Below, one piece after another: positions 17,345-25,863 of a stretch of DNA of 47,729 nucleotides (position 1 is its first letter; each line of letters starts with the position of its first letter). The stretch is from Gammaproteobacteria bacterium. Its GTDB lineage: Bacteria > Pseudomonadota > Gammaproteobacteria > Thiohalospirales > Thiohalospiraceae. Under the pieces are notes generated by a model. The model had not been told where the DNA came from. It did no database searches and saw only the letters and a program-made list of their open reading frames with translations. The stretch covers positions 1-47,729 of the forward strand of contig JAJRUX010000214.1 of NCBI GenBank assembly GCA_024277575.1. The letters run 5' to 3'. The position numbers and the translations under genes are program-made.

Positions 17345-20300
17345 ATGGCTGTAAAGGGAATCGCTCGGGTACTGCTCGTCCTGTTTTTTATGTCGCCCAT
17401 GTGGGTCTACGCTCTTGGGCTGGGGGAAATCAAGTTGCGCTCTTCTCTTGAGGAGCCCTTTGATGCGGAAATTGAACTGACTTCCGCCAGCAGCTCTGTT
17501 CTTAAAACCTTGCAGGTAAAGCTGGCTTCCAACGAGGACTTTTCCAGAGTCGGGATCAAGCCGGTTGCGGCAGTTAAATTGCTTCGTTTTGAAGTGGTTA
17601 AAAAACCGGGGGGTGGTGCAGCCGTTCATGTTACCACTCCAGAGCCTGTCCATGATCCCTATCTCAACTTTCTGATTGAGGCAAACTGGGGGCGTGGCCG
17701 GGTACTGCGTGAATATACTGTGTTGCTCGATCCGCCAGAGCTTGCAGGTGAGGATGCGCCTGTTATTGAGGCCCCTTCAATCGCAACGGTTGAACCGGAG
17801 GTCGCCGTACCTCCTGCCGTACCTGATGTGCTGGAGGTGGAGCCACCGCCGGTTGCTGCAGCGGTAGTTGAGCCTGAGTTGCCCCCCGTGACAGATGAAA
17901 GTCTTATCGAACCGGAGCCCTTGCCGCCGGTTGATGATGAGGGGCTGATTGAGCCTGAGCCTCTGCCGGAAGTTGTTGAGCCCGAGGTCATCGAACCTGA
18001 ACCGCTGCCGGAAGTTGCCGAGCCGGGACTGCTTGAACCTGAAGCGTTGCCGCCAGTGGCGGAGGAGGGACTGCTTGAACCTGAGTCTTTGCCGGAGGTG
18101 GTTGAGTCAGAACCTGTCGAGCCTGCACTGGAAGAGAGTTCCGAGTTGGCTATTGCCGAAACAGAGCCGGTAGCTGCGCCAGAACAGGACTTTTTCCCGG
18201 ATGTGGGTGATGTGGCTGTCGGTAGTGAAGGTGTTGTGATTGAAGATGCTGCGCCACTGTCTTATTCCGTAGAGCGTGGGGATACCCTGTGGTCGATTGC
18301 AGAGCAGATGCGGGGTGACCGTTCAGTGAGTGTCTATCAGGTCATGATGGCGCTGTTCCACAACAATCCAACTGCTTTCATCAATGGCAATGTAAATAAT
18401 CTGAAGGCAGGCTCCATTCTTCGCGTTGAGGATGAAGGTGAGCTTACTGCTGTAAGTGATACTACAGCCAAGAGTGAGTTCTGGCAGCAGTATCGTGCCT
18501 GGCAGGATTACAAGCAGATGCTTGCGGAGAATGTTGTTACCCAAGGAGACACGCTGGTTGAGGCTGGTCCTGATGTAACGCTTAGCGAAAAAACATATAC
18601 CGCTGAAGAGGTGGCTGATCTGGCCGAGGCTTCGAGTCCCGGTTCCGTTCAGGAAGGGGCCCAGCTAACGTTGGTCAGCCCTGATGAGGTTGAGCCTGTG
18701 GCTCCTGCAACCGAAACAGGGGGAGGAGAGGCTGCAGGGGAGGCTGCCGAGGCGGTTGATACCTCCGCAAAGGGTGTAGATGAGTTGCAGGCCATGCGTG
18801 ACGAAGTGCTGGCCGAGATAGCGAAGAGCGAGAGCGGCAGTGCCCAGAACCAGGCGCTGAGAGAAAAGCTGGCTGCACTTGAAGAGCAGATAGCCAGTTT
18901 GCAGCGCGTGGTTTCCGTCAAGGACACCGAGCTGGCTGCTCTGCAGCAGAAAGCTGCCGAGGAGACTGCGCAGCAGCCCGAGTCCACAGCAACAGAGGCG
19001 GATATTGATCAGCCGGTTGTCGAAGAGGGGCTGATGGCAAAACTCAATCGCAGTCCGCAACTGATGGGTATTCTCGGTGGCGTAGTTCTCCTGTTGCTTG
19101 CCTGGTTGTGGCTGATGTTCCGGCGCCGCAGTGATGAAAATGAGGCGGTAGCGGCGGTCGTTGCCGGGGAAGGTGGCGCTGTTCTGTCAGATGATGACGT
19201 GGCTTTCACATCTGGTGATGATGGGGATGATGTTCTGGCCCAGGCCGACGCCTATGTGGATGCCGGAAAACATGCGGCAGCTGCAGAGGTATTGGCAGAG
19301 GCTATCAAACGGGATCCCAACAATGATGCATATCGTTATCGGTTGCTGGATATTCATTATGAAATGAAGAATAAGGAAGGTTTCTCGCGTGAAGCGGAAG
19401 AGCTGTACAGCTTGACAGGTGGTTCCGATGCAACTCGCTGGGGCAAGGTTGTTGCCATGGGAGCTGCATTACTGCCTGCCCATGCCTTGTTCAGCAGCGA
19501 TACCGATGCTGCTGAAGAGGATACCGGATTTGATGATGCTCTTGCGGCAGAAACTGATGTGGATGATGAAGAGGTCGCAACCAGCGAGTGGGATGATATT
19601 GAACTGGAAAGCGAGTTGGATGACTCATTGTCGGAGAAGGATGATGAGGCTGAGCAGCTCATTGGTGAGGTGCTGGGTGACAGCACCGATAAAGGATCTG
19701 CCGAAGGGGTAGCAGAAGAGGTTGGGCAAGCCGACAGTGAAGAGGCGTCTGATGATGCCTGGAATCTGGATTTTGAGATAGATGAAGCCAATGAGACCTC
19801 TGAGACTTTCCTTATGGAAGAGGAGATCCTGGACGATAACGACAGCAAGTCGGATTCCAGTGATGGTATTGATTTCAATCTTTCAGGAGATGCAGGAACC
19901 AAAGTGGCTGCAGCTGCTGGCACTGTTGCGGCCGGGGTATCTGCTGCCGGTGGTGAAGTGCTTGAGTTTACCCGTCGGGGTGAGGAGACGGATGAATCCG
20001 GGCAACCGGTAGAGTCCGAGCAACCGTCGGGATCAGCGCCGGTATCCGGTATAGAGAGCGTTGATCAGGATATGCTGGTTGATGAGGGCGGAGAGGCTGT
20101 TGCTCAAGCCGGCGATGATCTGCTCGAGTTCGATGATGAGCTGGAAGATGAAGAGCAAGCATTTCCATCGTTCAGTGAATACGATGCGATGGCGGAAGAT
20201 GATGAACTGCTGGATGACGTGGATGAGATCGGCACCAAGCTGGATCTTGCCAGAGCCTATATCGACATGGGGGATGCAGAAGCGGCCCGGAGTATGCTTG

Positions 20301-20374
20301 ATGAGGTGAAGCAAGAGGGTGACAATACCCAGAAAAAGGAGGCCGCTGAGCTGCTGGAGCAGATTGATGCCTGA
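17345..20374 (+). CDS. fimV: FimV-family pilus assembly / polar hub protein
   Basis: About 1009 aa. I choose ATG 17345 (MAVKGIARVLLVLFFMS), which has GGGGAAATGGGA as a well-spaced ribosome binding site and begins a signal peptide ending at VYA; upstream starts at 17297 and 17312 lack that. Order of parts: FimV N-terminal domain (LGLGEIKLRSSLEEPFDAEIE); a Pro/Glu repeat region with units like LIEPEPLPPV; a LysM peptidoglycan-binding domain from YSVERGDTLWSIAEQ (about residue 306); a coiled coil; one membrane helix (about 572-593); a very acidic cytoplasmic part with a TPR; and the conserved C-terminal helix set (KLDLARAYIDMGDAEAARSM). FimV organises type IV pilus secretin assembly and polar signalling. 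asd-fimV-truA order is conserved. Confidence 0.93.
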   Translation: MAVKGIARVLLVLFFMSPMWVYALGLGEIKLRSSLEEPFDAEIELTSASSSVLKTLQVKLASNEDFSRVGIKPVAAVKLLRFEVVKKPGGGAAVHVTTPEPVHDPYLNFLIEANWGRGRVLREYTVLLDPPELAGEDAPVIEAPSIATVEPEVAVPPAVPDVLEVEPPPVAAAVVEPELPPVTDESLIEPEPLPPVDDEGLIEPEPLPEVVEPEVIEPEPLPEVAEPGLLEPEALPPVAEEGLLEPESLPEVVESEPVEPALEESSELAIAETEPVAAPEQDFFPDVGDVAVGSEGVVIEDAAPLSYSVERGDTLWSIAEQMRGDRSVSVYQVMMALFHNNPTAFINGNVNNLKAGSILRVEDEGELTAVSDTTAKSEFWQQYRAWQDYKQMLAENVVTQGDTLVEAGPDVTLSEKTYTAEEVADLAEASSPGSVQEGAQLTLVSPDEVEPVAPATETGGGEAAGEAAEAVDTSAKGVDELQAMRDEVLAEIAKSESGSAQNQALREKLAALEEQIASLQRVVSVKDTELAALQQKAAEETAQQPESTATEADIDQPVVEEGLMAKLNRSPQLMGILGGVVLLLLAWLWLMFRRRSDENEAVAAVVAGEGGAVLSDDDVAFTSGDDGDDVLAQADAYVDAGKHAAAAEVLAEAIKRDPNNDAYRYRLLDIHYEMKNKEGFSREAEELYSLTGGSDATRWGKVVAMGAALLPAHALFSSDTDAAEEDTGFDDALAAETDVDDEEVATSEWDDIELESELDDSLSEKDDEAEQLIGEVLGDSTDKGSAEGVAEEVGQADSEEASDDAWNLDFEIDEANETSETFLMEEEILDDNDSKSDSSDGIDFNLSGDAGTKVAAAAGTVAAGVSAAGGEVLEFTRRGEETDESGQPVESEQPSGSAPVSGIESVDQDMLVDEGGEAVAQAGDDLLEFDDELEDEEQAFPSFSEYDAMAEDDELLDDVDEIGTKLDLARAYIDMGDAEAARSMLDEVKQEGDNTQKKEAAELLEQIDA

Positions 20375-20387
20375 AGCCCTGAATGCA

Positions 20388-20410
20388 ATCTATATTGTTG
20401 CCGGGTTAAT
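20388..20410 (+). repeat. 23 bp direct repeat, copy 1
   Basis: ATCTATATTGTTGCCGGGTT plus AAT occurs here and again, identically, at 29908-29930. Both copies are on the plus strand in non-coding DNA, here 14 bp after the fimV stop. Its CCGGGTTA is complementary to the TAACCCGG that starts the fimV terminator stem. Confidence 0.8.
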
Positions 20411-20451
20411 GTGGACGGGAAACCGCTGTATAAACTGTTCTTCCCAAAAAT

Positions 20452-20498
20452 AACCCGGATCCCTCAACATCGTTTGTTTGGGGGATCCGGGTTGTTTT
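20452..20498 (+). terminator. strong Rho-independent terminator after fimV
   Basis: Stem AACCCGGATCCCTC / GGGGGATCCGGGTT (13-14 bp, nearly perfect) around a loop AACATCGTTTGTTT, then GTTTT. It separates fimV from the EcfT-like gene. The upstream repeat copy (CCGGGTTA, 20401-20408) could compete for the 5' arm. Confidence 0.85.
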
Positions 20499-20524
20499 GC
20501 AATTGAACCCGTAACTTTCAGCGG

Positions 20525-21208
20525 ATGCATCCTGTTATAAAAGTTGTCAGTTTTCTGGTTATTGCGCTGTTTCTTACCCGCGCCCGGCTGTACGGAATTG
20601 CTCTTACTCTGATTTTGCTGGCCTCCCTTTATATCAGTGGAATCCAGTTTAATCTACATTCAACATGGCGCATGCTGCGCCGAATGCGCTGGCTGTTTAT
20701 CTCTATTCTGGTGACCTACTTGTGGTTTACACCGGGTGTACCACTTATTCCGCTGCTGGAGGAATACTCCCCAACGGCTGAAGGTGCAGCGGGGGGGGTG
20801 TTGCGCGTAGCAACCCTTTCTCTCATTGTTATTCAGGTTGGTTTGCTGCTCCAAACAACCTCACGTGAAGAGCTGGTCGGTGCCATTCGCTGGTTGGCAG
20901 CACCGTTGGGTATCGTTGGACTTGATCGGAACCGTCTGGCTTTGCGGATCATGTTGATTCTGGATAGCGTTGACGAAGTTCAGATTCTCCTTCAAAAACA
21001 GATGCTAGAGTTTTCTGCAAAAGGGAAAAAAATCTCGCGTATCGCGCAATCCGTTGGTGGACTGTTTCAAGCAGTCGTTAGTCGGGCGGAAACTGCTCCA
21101 TTGTGCCCGATAACTATTACAGAGCAGGAGTGGCCGCCTTTTCACCAGTGGTTATATCCTGCCTTTTTAGTCCTGTTGTTCAGCTGGGGTTCCTGTCTTA
21201 ATATCTGA
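20525..21208 (+). CDS. CbiQ/EcfT-like membrane protein
   Basis: 227 aa with several hydrophobic helices: FLVIALFLTRARLYGIALTL, the stretch around ISILVTYLWF, LSLIVIQVGLLLQTTSREEL, and a C-terminal helix FLVLLFSWGSCL. The layout, with a cytoplasmic segment rich in Arg/Lys before the last helix, resembles the transmembrane (T) subunit of energy-coupling factor transporters (CbiQ family). The canonical A-R-G signature helices are not obvious, and no ATPase or S component is encoded nearby, so it is either an orphan T-like protein or a derived relative. It lies directly before truA (1 bp apart) and just after the fimV terminator. Confidence 0.6.
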   Translation: MHPVIKVVSFLVIALFLTRARLYGIALTLILLASLYISGIQFNLHSTWRMLRRMRWLFISILVTYLWFTPGVPLIPLLEEYSPTAEGAAGGVLRVATLSLIVIQVGLLLQTTSREELVGAIRWLAAPLGIVGLDRNRLALRIMLILDSVDEVQILLQKQMLEFSAKGKKISRIAQSVGGLFQAVVSRAETAPLCPITITEQEWPPFHQWLYPAFLVLLFSWGSCLNI

Positions 21209-21209
21209 T

Positions 21210-21986
21210 ATGCGTCTGGCCCTTGGTGTTGAATATGATGGCAGCGGTTATTCTGGCTGGCAGAGCCAGCCGCAGCAGAGAACTGTTCAAGGTGTTGTGG
21301 AGCAGGCGTTGTCTCAAGTGGCTGATCATCCTGTGCGGATTGCTTGTGCCGGACGTACTGATACGGGTGTTCATGCGGCGGGGCAGGTGATTCATTTCGA
21401 TACGGAAGCAAAGCGAACCCTGCGCTCCTGGGTGTTCGGGGCAAATGCCAATCTGCCGAAAGATGTGGTGATACTGTGGGCGAGAGTTGTACCGGATTCG
21501 TTTCATGCCCGTTTTGCTGCGCTACAGCGGCGTTACCGCTATGTGATTTTCAATCGTACTGTTCGACCAACCTTTTTGGCTCGACGGGTTACCTGGGAAT
21601 ATCGTCCACTAAATGAGGAGTTGATGAGAGAGGCAGCCGGATATCTGATCGGCAGGCACGATTTTAATGCCTATCGGGCTGTTGCCTGTCAGGCCAGTAG
21701 CCCGGTAAGGCATGTTTATCAACTGGATGTAAGCCGTCAGGGTGAGATGTTATATATCGATATCGAAGCCAATGCCTTTCTGCATCACATGGTGCGCAAT
21801 ATTGCCGGTGTTTTAATGGCTATTGGCTCAGGTGAGCAGTCTCCGGAGTGGGCGCGCGAGGTGCTGGAGACCCGCGACCGCAGGCTGGGTGGTGTAACCG
21901 CGCCCCCGTGTGGCCTGTATCTTGTTCGGGTGAGCTATCCCGAACAGTACGATCTTCCTTTTTCACCATTGTGCCTCCAACTGTGA
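21210..21986 (+). CDS. truA: tRNA pseudouridine(38-40) synthase TruA
   Basis: 258 aa. Converts uridines 38-40 of the tRNA anticodon stem to pseudouridine. The catalytic Asp is in CAGRTDTGVHAAGQVIHF (near residue 52). GYSGWQSQPQQRTVQGVVE at the N-terminus, RRYRYVIFNR and FLHHMVRNIAGVLMAIG are family motifs. Length is typical. Unusually, it is followed without any gap by miaA, so two tRNA anticodon-region modification genes are back to back. Confidence 0.96.
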   Translation: MRLALGVEYDGSGYSGWQSQPQQRTVQGVVEQALSQVADHPVRIACAGRTDTGVHAAGQVIHFDTEAKRTLRSWVFGANANLPKDVVILWARVVPDSFHARFAALQRRYRYVIFNRTVRPTFLARRVTWEYRPLNEELMREAAGYLIGRHDFNAYRAVACQASSPVRHVYQLDVSRQGEMLYIDIEANAFLHHMVRNIAGVLMAIGSGEQSPEWAREVLETRDRRLGGVTAPPCGLYLVRVSYPEQYDLPFSPLCLQL

Positions 21987-22934
21987 ATGTCTGAATCACT
22001 GCATCCCGCCATTTTTCTTATGGGGCCAACCGCTTCGGGCAAAACGGAACTGGCACTTCGGTTGGCTCGCGATTTACCCTGTGAAATAGTCAGTGTGGAC
22101 TCGGCTCAGGTATATCGAGGTATGGATATTGGCACCGCCAAACCGGACAGGGAGACGCTCAGGCAGATCCCCCACCGGCTTGTTGACATCTGCGATCCAT
22201 CCGAGCCCTATTCTGCAGCACGTTTTCGAGAGGATGCGTTGCGGGAGATGACAAAAATCAGCTCGGCGGGGAAGATCCCCTTGCTGGTGGGAGGAACCAT
22301 GCTGTATTTTCGGATCTTGCAGCGCGGGATATCGGAGTTGCCGGGTGCTGATCCCGCGTTGAGGTTACGGCTGGAGGCAGAAGCAGCACAATTGGGATGG
22401 GCGGCACTGCATGCCCGGCTGGCGGAGGTGGATGCTAAGGCTGCCGATCGTATTCATCCCAACGATCCTCAGCGAATTCAGCGTGCTCTGGAGATTTATC
22501 AGTTGACCGGACGCAGTATGAGTGACCACTTCCGTGCCGGGGAAATGGAGTCTCTTCCGTATCGCTTGATTAAAATAGCTGTTGCACCGCAACAGAGAGA
22601 TGTGTTGCATCAGCGTATCGAACAGCGTTTTTGGAAGATGCTCAAACAGGGTTTTATTGATGAAGTGAAACAACTGATTCAGCGTAATGATCTAAATGCC
22701 GAACTTCCGGCCATGCGTGCGGTCGGATATCGGCAGGCATGGGCCTATTTGCATGGTGAGTATGATTATCAAACCATGGTACACCACGCCATTGTTGCCA
22801 CCCGCCAACTGGCCAAGCGTCAACTGACGTGGTTGCGAGCTGAAAAGAATGTCACGTGGTTGGAAGCCTGTAGTGCAGATCTTTATTCAGCGCTATTGAA
22901 ACTGCTGGTTGCGAACGCCATCTACGCGAAATGA
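21987..22934 (+). CDS. miaA: tRNA dimethylallyltransferase MiaA
   Basis: 315 aa. Adds an isopentenyl group from DMAPP to A37 of tRNAs reading UNN codons. P-loop GPTASGKTELALRLA at the N-terminus, DSAQVYRGMDIGTAKP (tRNA and substrate contact), HRLVDICDPSEPYSAARF, LVGGTMLYF and ELPAMRAVGYRQAW are all recognisable. Length normal. It opens the miaA-hfq-hflX-hflK-hflC-DUF2065-hisZ-purA block, a hallmark gammaproteobacterial superoperon. Confidence 0.97.
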   Translation: MSESLHPAIFLMGPTASGKTELALRLARDLPCEIVSVDSAQVYRGMDIGTAKPDRETLRQIPHRLVDICDPSEPYSAARFREDALREMTKISSAGKIPLLVGGTMLYFRILQRGISELPGADPALRLRLEAEAAQLGWAALHARLAEVDAKAADRIHPNDPQRIQRALEIYQLTGRSMSDHFRAGEMESLPYRLIKIAVAPQQRDVLHQRIEQRFWKMLKQGFIDEVKQLIQRNDLNAELPAMRAVGYRQAWAYLHGEYDYQTMVHHAIVATRQLAKRQLTWLRAEKNVTWLEACSADLYSALLKLLVANAIYAK

Positions 22935-22937
22935 ATA

Positions 22938-22946
22938 TGCTATACT
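22938..22946 (+). promoter_or_regulatory. extended -10 promoter upstream of hfq
   Basis: TGC-TATACT, an extended -10 element starting 4 bp after the miaA stop, with no convincing -35. Transcription would begin near 22953, about 87 nt before the hfq start. It provides hfq with its own promoter separate from miaA. Confidence 0.5.
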
Positions 22947-22953
22947 CGCAATT

Positions 22954-23011
22954 TTACAAGGACAGTTGGTGGCAACCGGAAGCATCGCTGGCGACTGGTG
23001 TAATTTTTTTT
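22954..23011 (+). terminator. hairpin plus T8 in the hfq leader (terminator, attenuator or sRNA end)
   Basis: TTACA..CAGT pairs with ACTG..TGTAA, with a small internal loop, around a 27 nt apical region, and is followed directly by eight T residues. It lies between the hfq promoter and the hfq ribosome binding site (AAGGAG at 23027-23032). It can end miaA transcripts, attenuate hfq, or give a short RNA of about 60 nt. Which of these holds cannot be told from sequence. Confidence 0.5.
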
Positions 23012-23039
23012 AAACATGATAACAAAAAGGAGTATTCGC

Positions 23040-23297
23040 ATGGCTAAAGGCCAAGCATTACAAGATCCTTACTTGAACGCCCTGCGCAAGGAGCGGGTGC
23101 CTGTTTCCATTTATCTGGTCAACGGCATCAAGCTTCAAGGGCAGATTGAATCTTTTGATCAATTTGTGGTACTGCTGAAAAACACTGTTAATCAGATGGT
23201 TTACAAGCATGCTATTTCGACCGTTGTTCCTGCGCGGAATGTACGGTTGCCAGTTGTGCCTTCTGAAGAAGGGAGCGCAATGCCGGGTAACTCCTGA
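23040..23297 (+). CDS. hfq: RNA chaperone Hfq
   Basis: 85 aa from ATG 23040 ([20 protein letters not shown], the canonical start) with AAGGAG 8-10 bp upstream; the track start 23016 adds eight non-family residues. Sm1 motif [20 protein letters not shown] and Sm2 [10 protein letters not shown] are intact. Q8, D9 and F/Y-type residues of the proximal RNA face are present. The C-terminal tail after the Sm core is short (about 15 residues). Forms a hexameric ring that pairs sRNAs with mRNAs. 11 bp from the hflX start. Confidence 0.97.
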   Translation: MAKGQALQDPYLNALRKERVPVSIYLVNGIKLQGQIESFDQFVVLLKNTVNQMVYKHAISTVVPARNVRLPVVPSEEGSAMPGNS

Positions 23298-23308
23298 GGC
23301 AGTAACGT

Positions 23309-24655
23309 TTGTTTGAACGCCCCCAGGGAGGTGAACGCGCAATTCTTGTTCATCTCGAATTTCCTGATGAGAAACAGCGGGAAGGTCTCGACGAGTTTCG
23401 TGAGCTGGTCGAGGCCTCCGGCGCTATCCCTGTTACGGTAATCACAGGTAGTAGGCGGACTCCCGATCCCAAATATTTTATCGGTACCGGCAAGGCTGAA
23501 CAGATTCGCCAGCTGTTGGAGAATGATGGGCAGGTCGATGTAGTACTGTTCAACCATGCCCTGTCGCCTGCCCAGGAACGTAATCTGGAACGACTGTTCA
23601 AGTGCCGCGTTCTGGATCGTACCAGCCTGATACTGGATATATTCGCCCAGCGGGCCCGTTCTCATGAAGGAAAACTGCAGGTGGAGCTGGCCCAGTTACG
23701 GCATATGTCGACTCGTTTGGTGCGGGGCTGGACCCATCTGGAGCGGCAGAAGGGTGGTATCGGGTTGCGTGGTCCGGGCGAGACTCAGCTCGAAACGGAT
23801 CGCCGTTTACTGGGTGAGCGGATTAAACATCTTGGCCGGCGTCTGGAAAAGGTTGGACATCAGCGCGAGCAGGGACGCCGTTCCCGGCGCCGGGCGGAGG
23901 TCGCGACTGCCTCTCTGGTGGGTTATACCAATGCGGGGAAGTCTACCCTGTTCAATCGGCTTACTTGTGCTGAGGTCTATGCGGCTGACCAACTGTTTGC
24001 AACATTGGATCCCACGTTGAGACGGCTTGATTTGCAGGACAACAGTTCAGTTGTGCTTGCAGATACCGTTGGTTTTATCCGCCATTTGCCCCACGATTTG
24101 GTGGCTGCTTTCCGTTCCACCCTGCAGGAGAGTCGTGATGCTCAGTTGCTACTGCATGTCATTGACGCCAGTGATCCCGAGCGCCATGAAAAAGCGGCCC
24201 AGGTCAATCTGGTGCTAAAGGAGATCGGCGCCGACAAGGTGCCTCAGATTGAGGTTTATAATAAAATCGATTTGCTGGATAATGTGACGCCCCGCCTGGA
24301 GCGTGACGAGCGTGGCCGGGTGCGCCGGGTGTGGTTGTCGGCAGTCAGTGGTGAGGGTTTGGAGCCGTTACGCGAAGCAATCGCAGAATGCCTGGCCACT
24401 GAGCAGGTGCAGATAAAGTTGCGTATTCCCCCGACGGAGGGCAGATTGCGCGCGTTGCTTTATGAGTGGGGCGCCGTTATCGAAGAGGAAATTGAAAACT
24501 CTGGAACCTGGTTGCTGGTGATCCGGGTGGATGCGAGGCATAGAGAGTTGTTGTATCAGCAGGATGGTTTTGAAAATGTAGAGATTATCGTCAGTGATCA
24601 AGAGCTACCTGCGTCAGTAAATGAAGTTTGCGAGAACCAGCATTTATTACATTAA
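23309..24655 (+). CDS. hflX: GTPase HflX
   Basis: 448 aa ribosome-associated GTPase that splits stalled or heat-damaged 70S ribosomes. Start is the TTG at 23309 (MFERPQGGERAILVHLEF), preceded by CTGAGGCAG. G1 is GYTNAGKSTLFNRL, G3 DTVGFIRHLP with the DLVAAFRSTL segment, and G4 NKID. The N-terminal HflX domain has FIGTGKAEQ and VLDRTSLILDIFAQRA. The C-terminus lacks the long tail of some homologues. Follows hfq as in all gammaproteobacteria with this operon. Confidence 0.96.
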   Translation: MFERPQGGERAILVHLEFPDEKQREGLDEFRELVEASGAIPVTVITGSRRTPDPKYFIGTGKAEQIRQLLENDGQVDVVLFNHALSPAQERNLERLFKCRVLDRTSLILDIFAQRARSHEGKLQVELAQLRHMSTRLVRGWTHLERQKGGIGLRGPGETQLETDRRLLGERIKHLGRRLEKVGHQREQGRRSRRRAEVATASLVGYTNAGKSTLFNRLTCAEVYAADQLFATLDPTLRRLDLQDNSSVVLADTVGFIRHLPHDLVAAFRSTLQESRDAQLLLHVIDASDPERHEKAAQVNLVLKEIGADKVPQIEVYNKIDLLDNVTPRLERDERGRVRRVWLSAVSGEGLEPLREAIAECLATEQVQIKLRIPPTEGRLRALLYEWGAVIEEEIENSGTWLLVIRVDARHRELLYQQDGFENVEIIVSDQELPASVNEVCENQHLLH

Positions 24656-24675
24656 TTAAATGAGCGGAGTCTGCA

Positions 24676-25863
24676 ATGGCCTGGCATGAACCAGGAGGTT
24701 CCAAGGGGAAAGATCCTTGGGGAGGTGGAAACGAACAACAGGGTCCACCCGACCTCGATGAGATGTTGAAAAAGCTGCAGGAAAAGTTTGGTGGCCTGTT
24801 TGGTGGTCGCGGTGACGGAGGCGGTGAAGGGGGAGGAGGAATTCCCCAAGCGGGTCCCGTCGGAATTGGCATTGTTGTTGCCGTGGTGGTGCTGGTATGG
24901 GCGCTATCGGGGATCTATATTGTTGATGAAGGTCGCCGTGGCGTTGTTACCCAGTTTGGTGCCTTTCATAATATTACCGGCCCCGGTCCTCATTGGCATG
25001 CACGCTTTATTCAGAGCGTGGAGAAGGTCAATGTCGATCAGATTCGCAGCGTTGAGCTGGGCTTTGAGAGTACCGACGAATCTGTGATGCTGACTCAGGA
25101 CGAGAACATCATCGAGTTGAAGTTCTCGTTGCAGTATAAAGTCAAGGATCCACGTGATTATCTGTTTAATGTGCGTGATCCCGACTCTGTTCTGCGTCAT
25201 GCGGCAGAGAGTGCTATTCGTGAAATCGTTGGTAAAAGTACTCTGGACAAGGTTATTACCACCGGACGAACCGAAATTGCTGCGGATACCATGAAACTGC
25301 TGCAGAATACGCTTGATCACTACAGGGTCGGACTGGAACTGACCAGTGTTAACATGCAAAAGGCTCAGGCTCCCCAGCAGGTACAGGATGCCTTTGCTGA
25401 TGCGGTCAAGGCGCGGGAAGACGAGCAACGCCTGAAGAATGAGGCGGAGGCTTATGCCAATGATATTCTTCCCCGAGCCCGTGGTGCAGCGGCGCGTCGC
25501 ATTGAAGAGGCAAATGCTTACAAGTCGAAGGTAATTGCCGATGCGGAAGGTGAGGCGAGCCGGTTTGAAAGCGTACTGGCGGAGTATCAGAAATCTCCGG
25601 TTGTGACCCGGGAGCGGCTCTATCTCGATACCATGGAGTCGGTTATGGAGCGTAGTACCACGGTGATGGTGGATGTCGAGGGTGGAAATAACCTGCTCTA
25701 TCTGCCGTTGGATCAAATAATGAAACGGCAACAGCCGCTTGGTGGCTATAACGGTACCGGCTTAAGTCTGCCCCCACCCCCATTGTTGCCTTCATCCTCT
25801 TCTACCACTAAAGAGAATACGAAACGCACGCGTGACAATTTACGCAACAGGGAGGTGCGCTGA
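24676..25863 (+). CDS. hflK: FtsH protease modulator HflK
   Basis: 395 aa SPFH/prohibitin-family inner membrane protein. Gly-rich N-terminus (GGLFGGRGDGGGEGGGG), one membrane helix (GIGIVVAVVVLVWALSGIYIV), then the SPFH domain from EGRRGVVTQFGAFHN and a long charged coiled coil (AYANDILPRARGAAARRIEEA). The C-terminus is Ser/Pro-rich and variable. With HflC it forms a large cage around FtsH and modulates its proteolysis. The stop overlaps the hflC ATG by one base. Confidence 0.95.
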   Translation: MAWHEPGGSKGKDPWGGGNEQQGPPDLDEMLKKLQEKFGGLFGGRGDGGGEGGGGIPQAGPVGIGIVVAVVVLVWALSGIYIVDEGRRGVVTQFGAFHNITGPGPHWHARFIQSVEKVNVDQIRSVELGFESTDESVMLTQDENIIELKFSLQYKVKDPRDYLFNVRDPDSVLRHAAESAIREIVGKSTLDKVITTGRTEIAADTMKLLQNTLDHYRVGLELTSVNMQKAQAPQQVQDAFADAVKAREDEQRLKNEAEAYANDILPRARGAAARRIEEANAYKSKVIADAEGEASRFESVLAEYQKSPVVTRERLYLDTMESVMERSTTVMVDVEGGNNLLYLPLDQIMKRQQPLGGYNGTGLSLPPPPLLPSSSSTTKENTKRTRDNLRNREVR

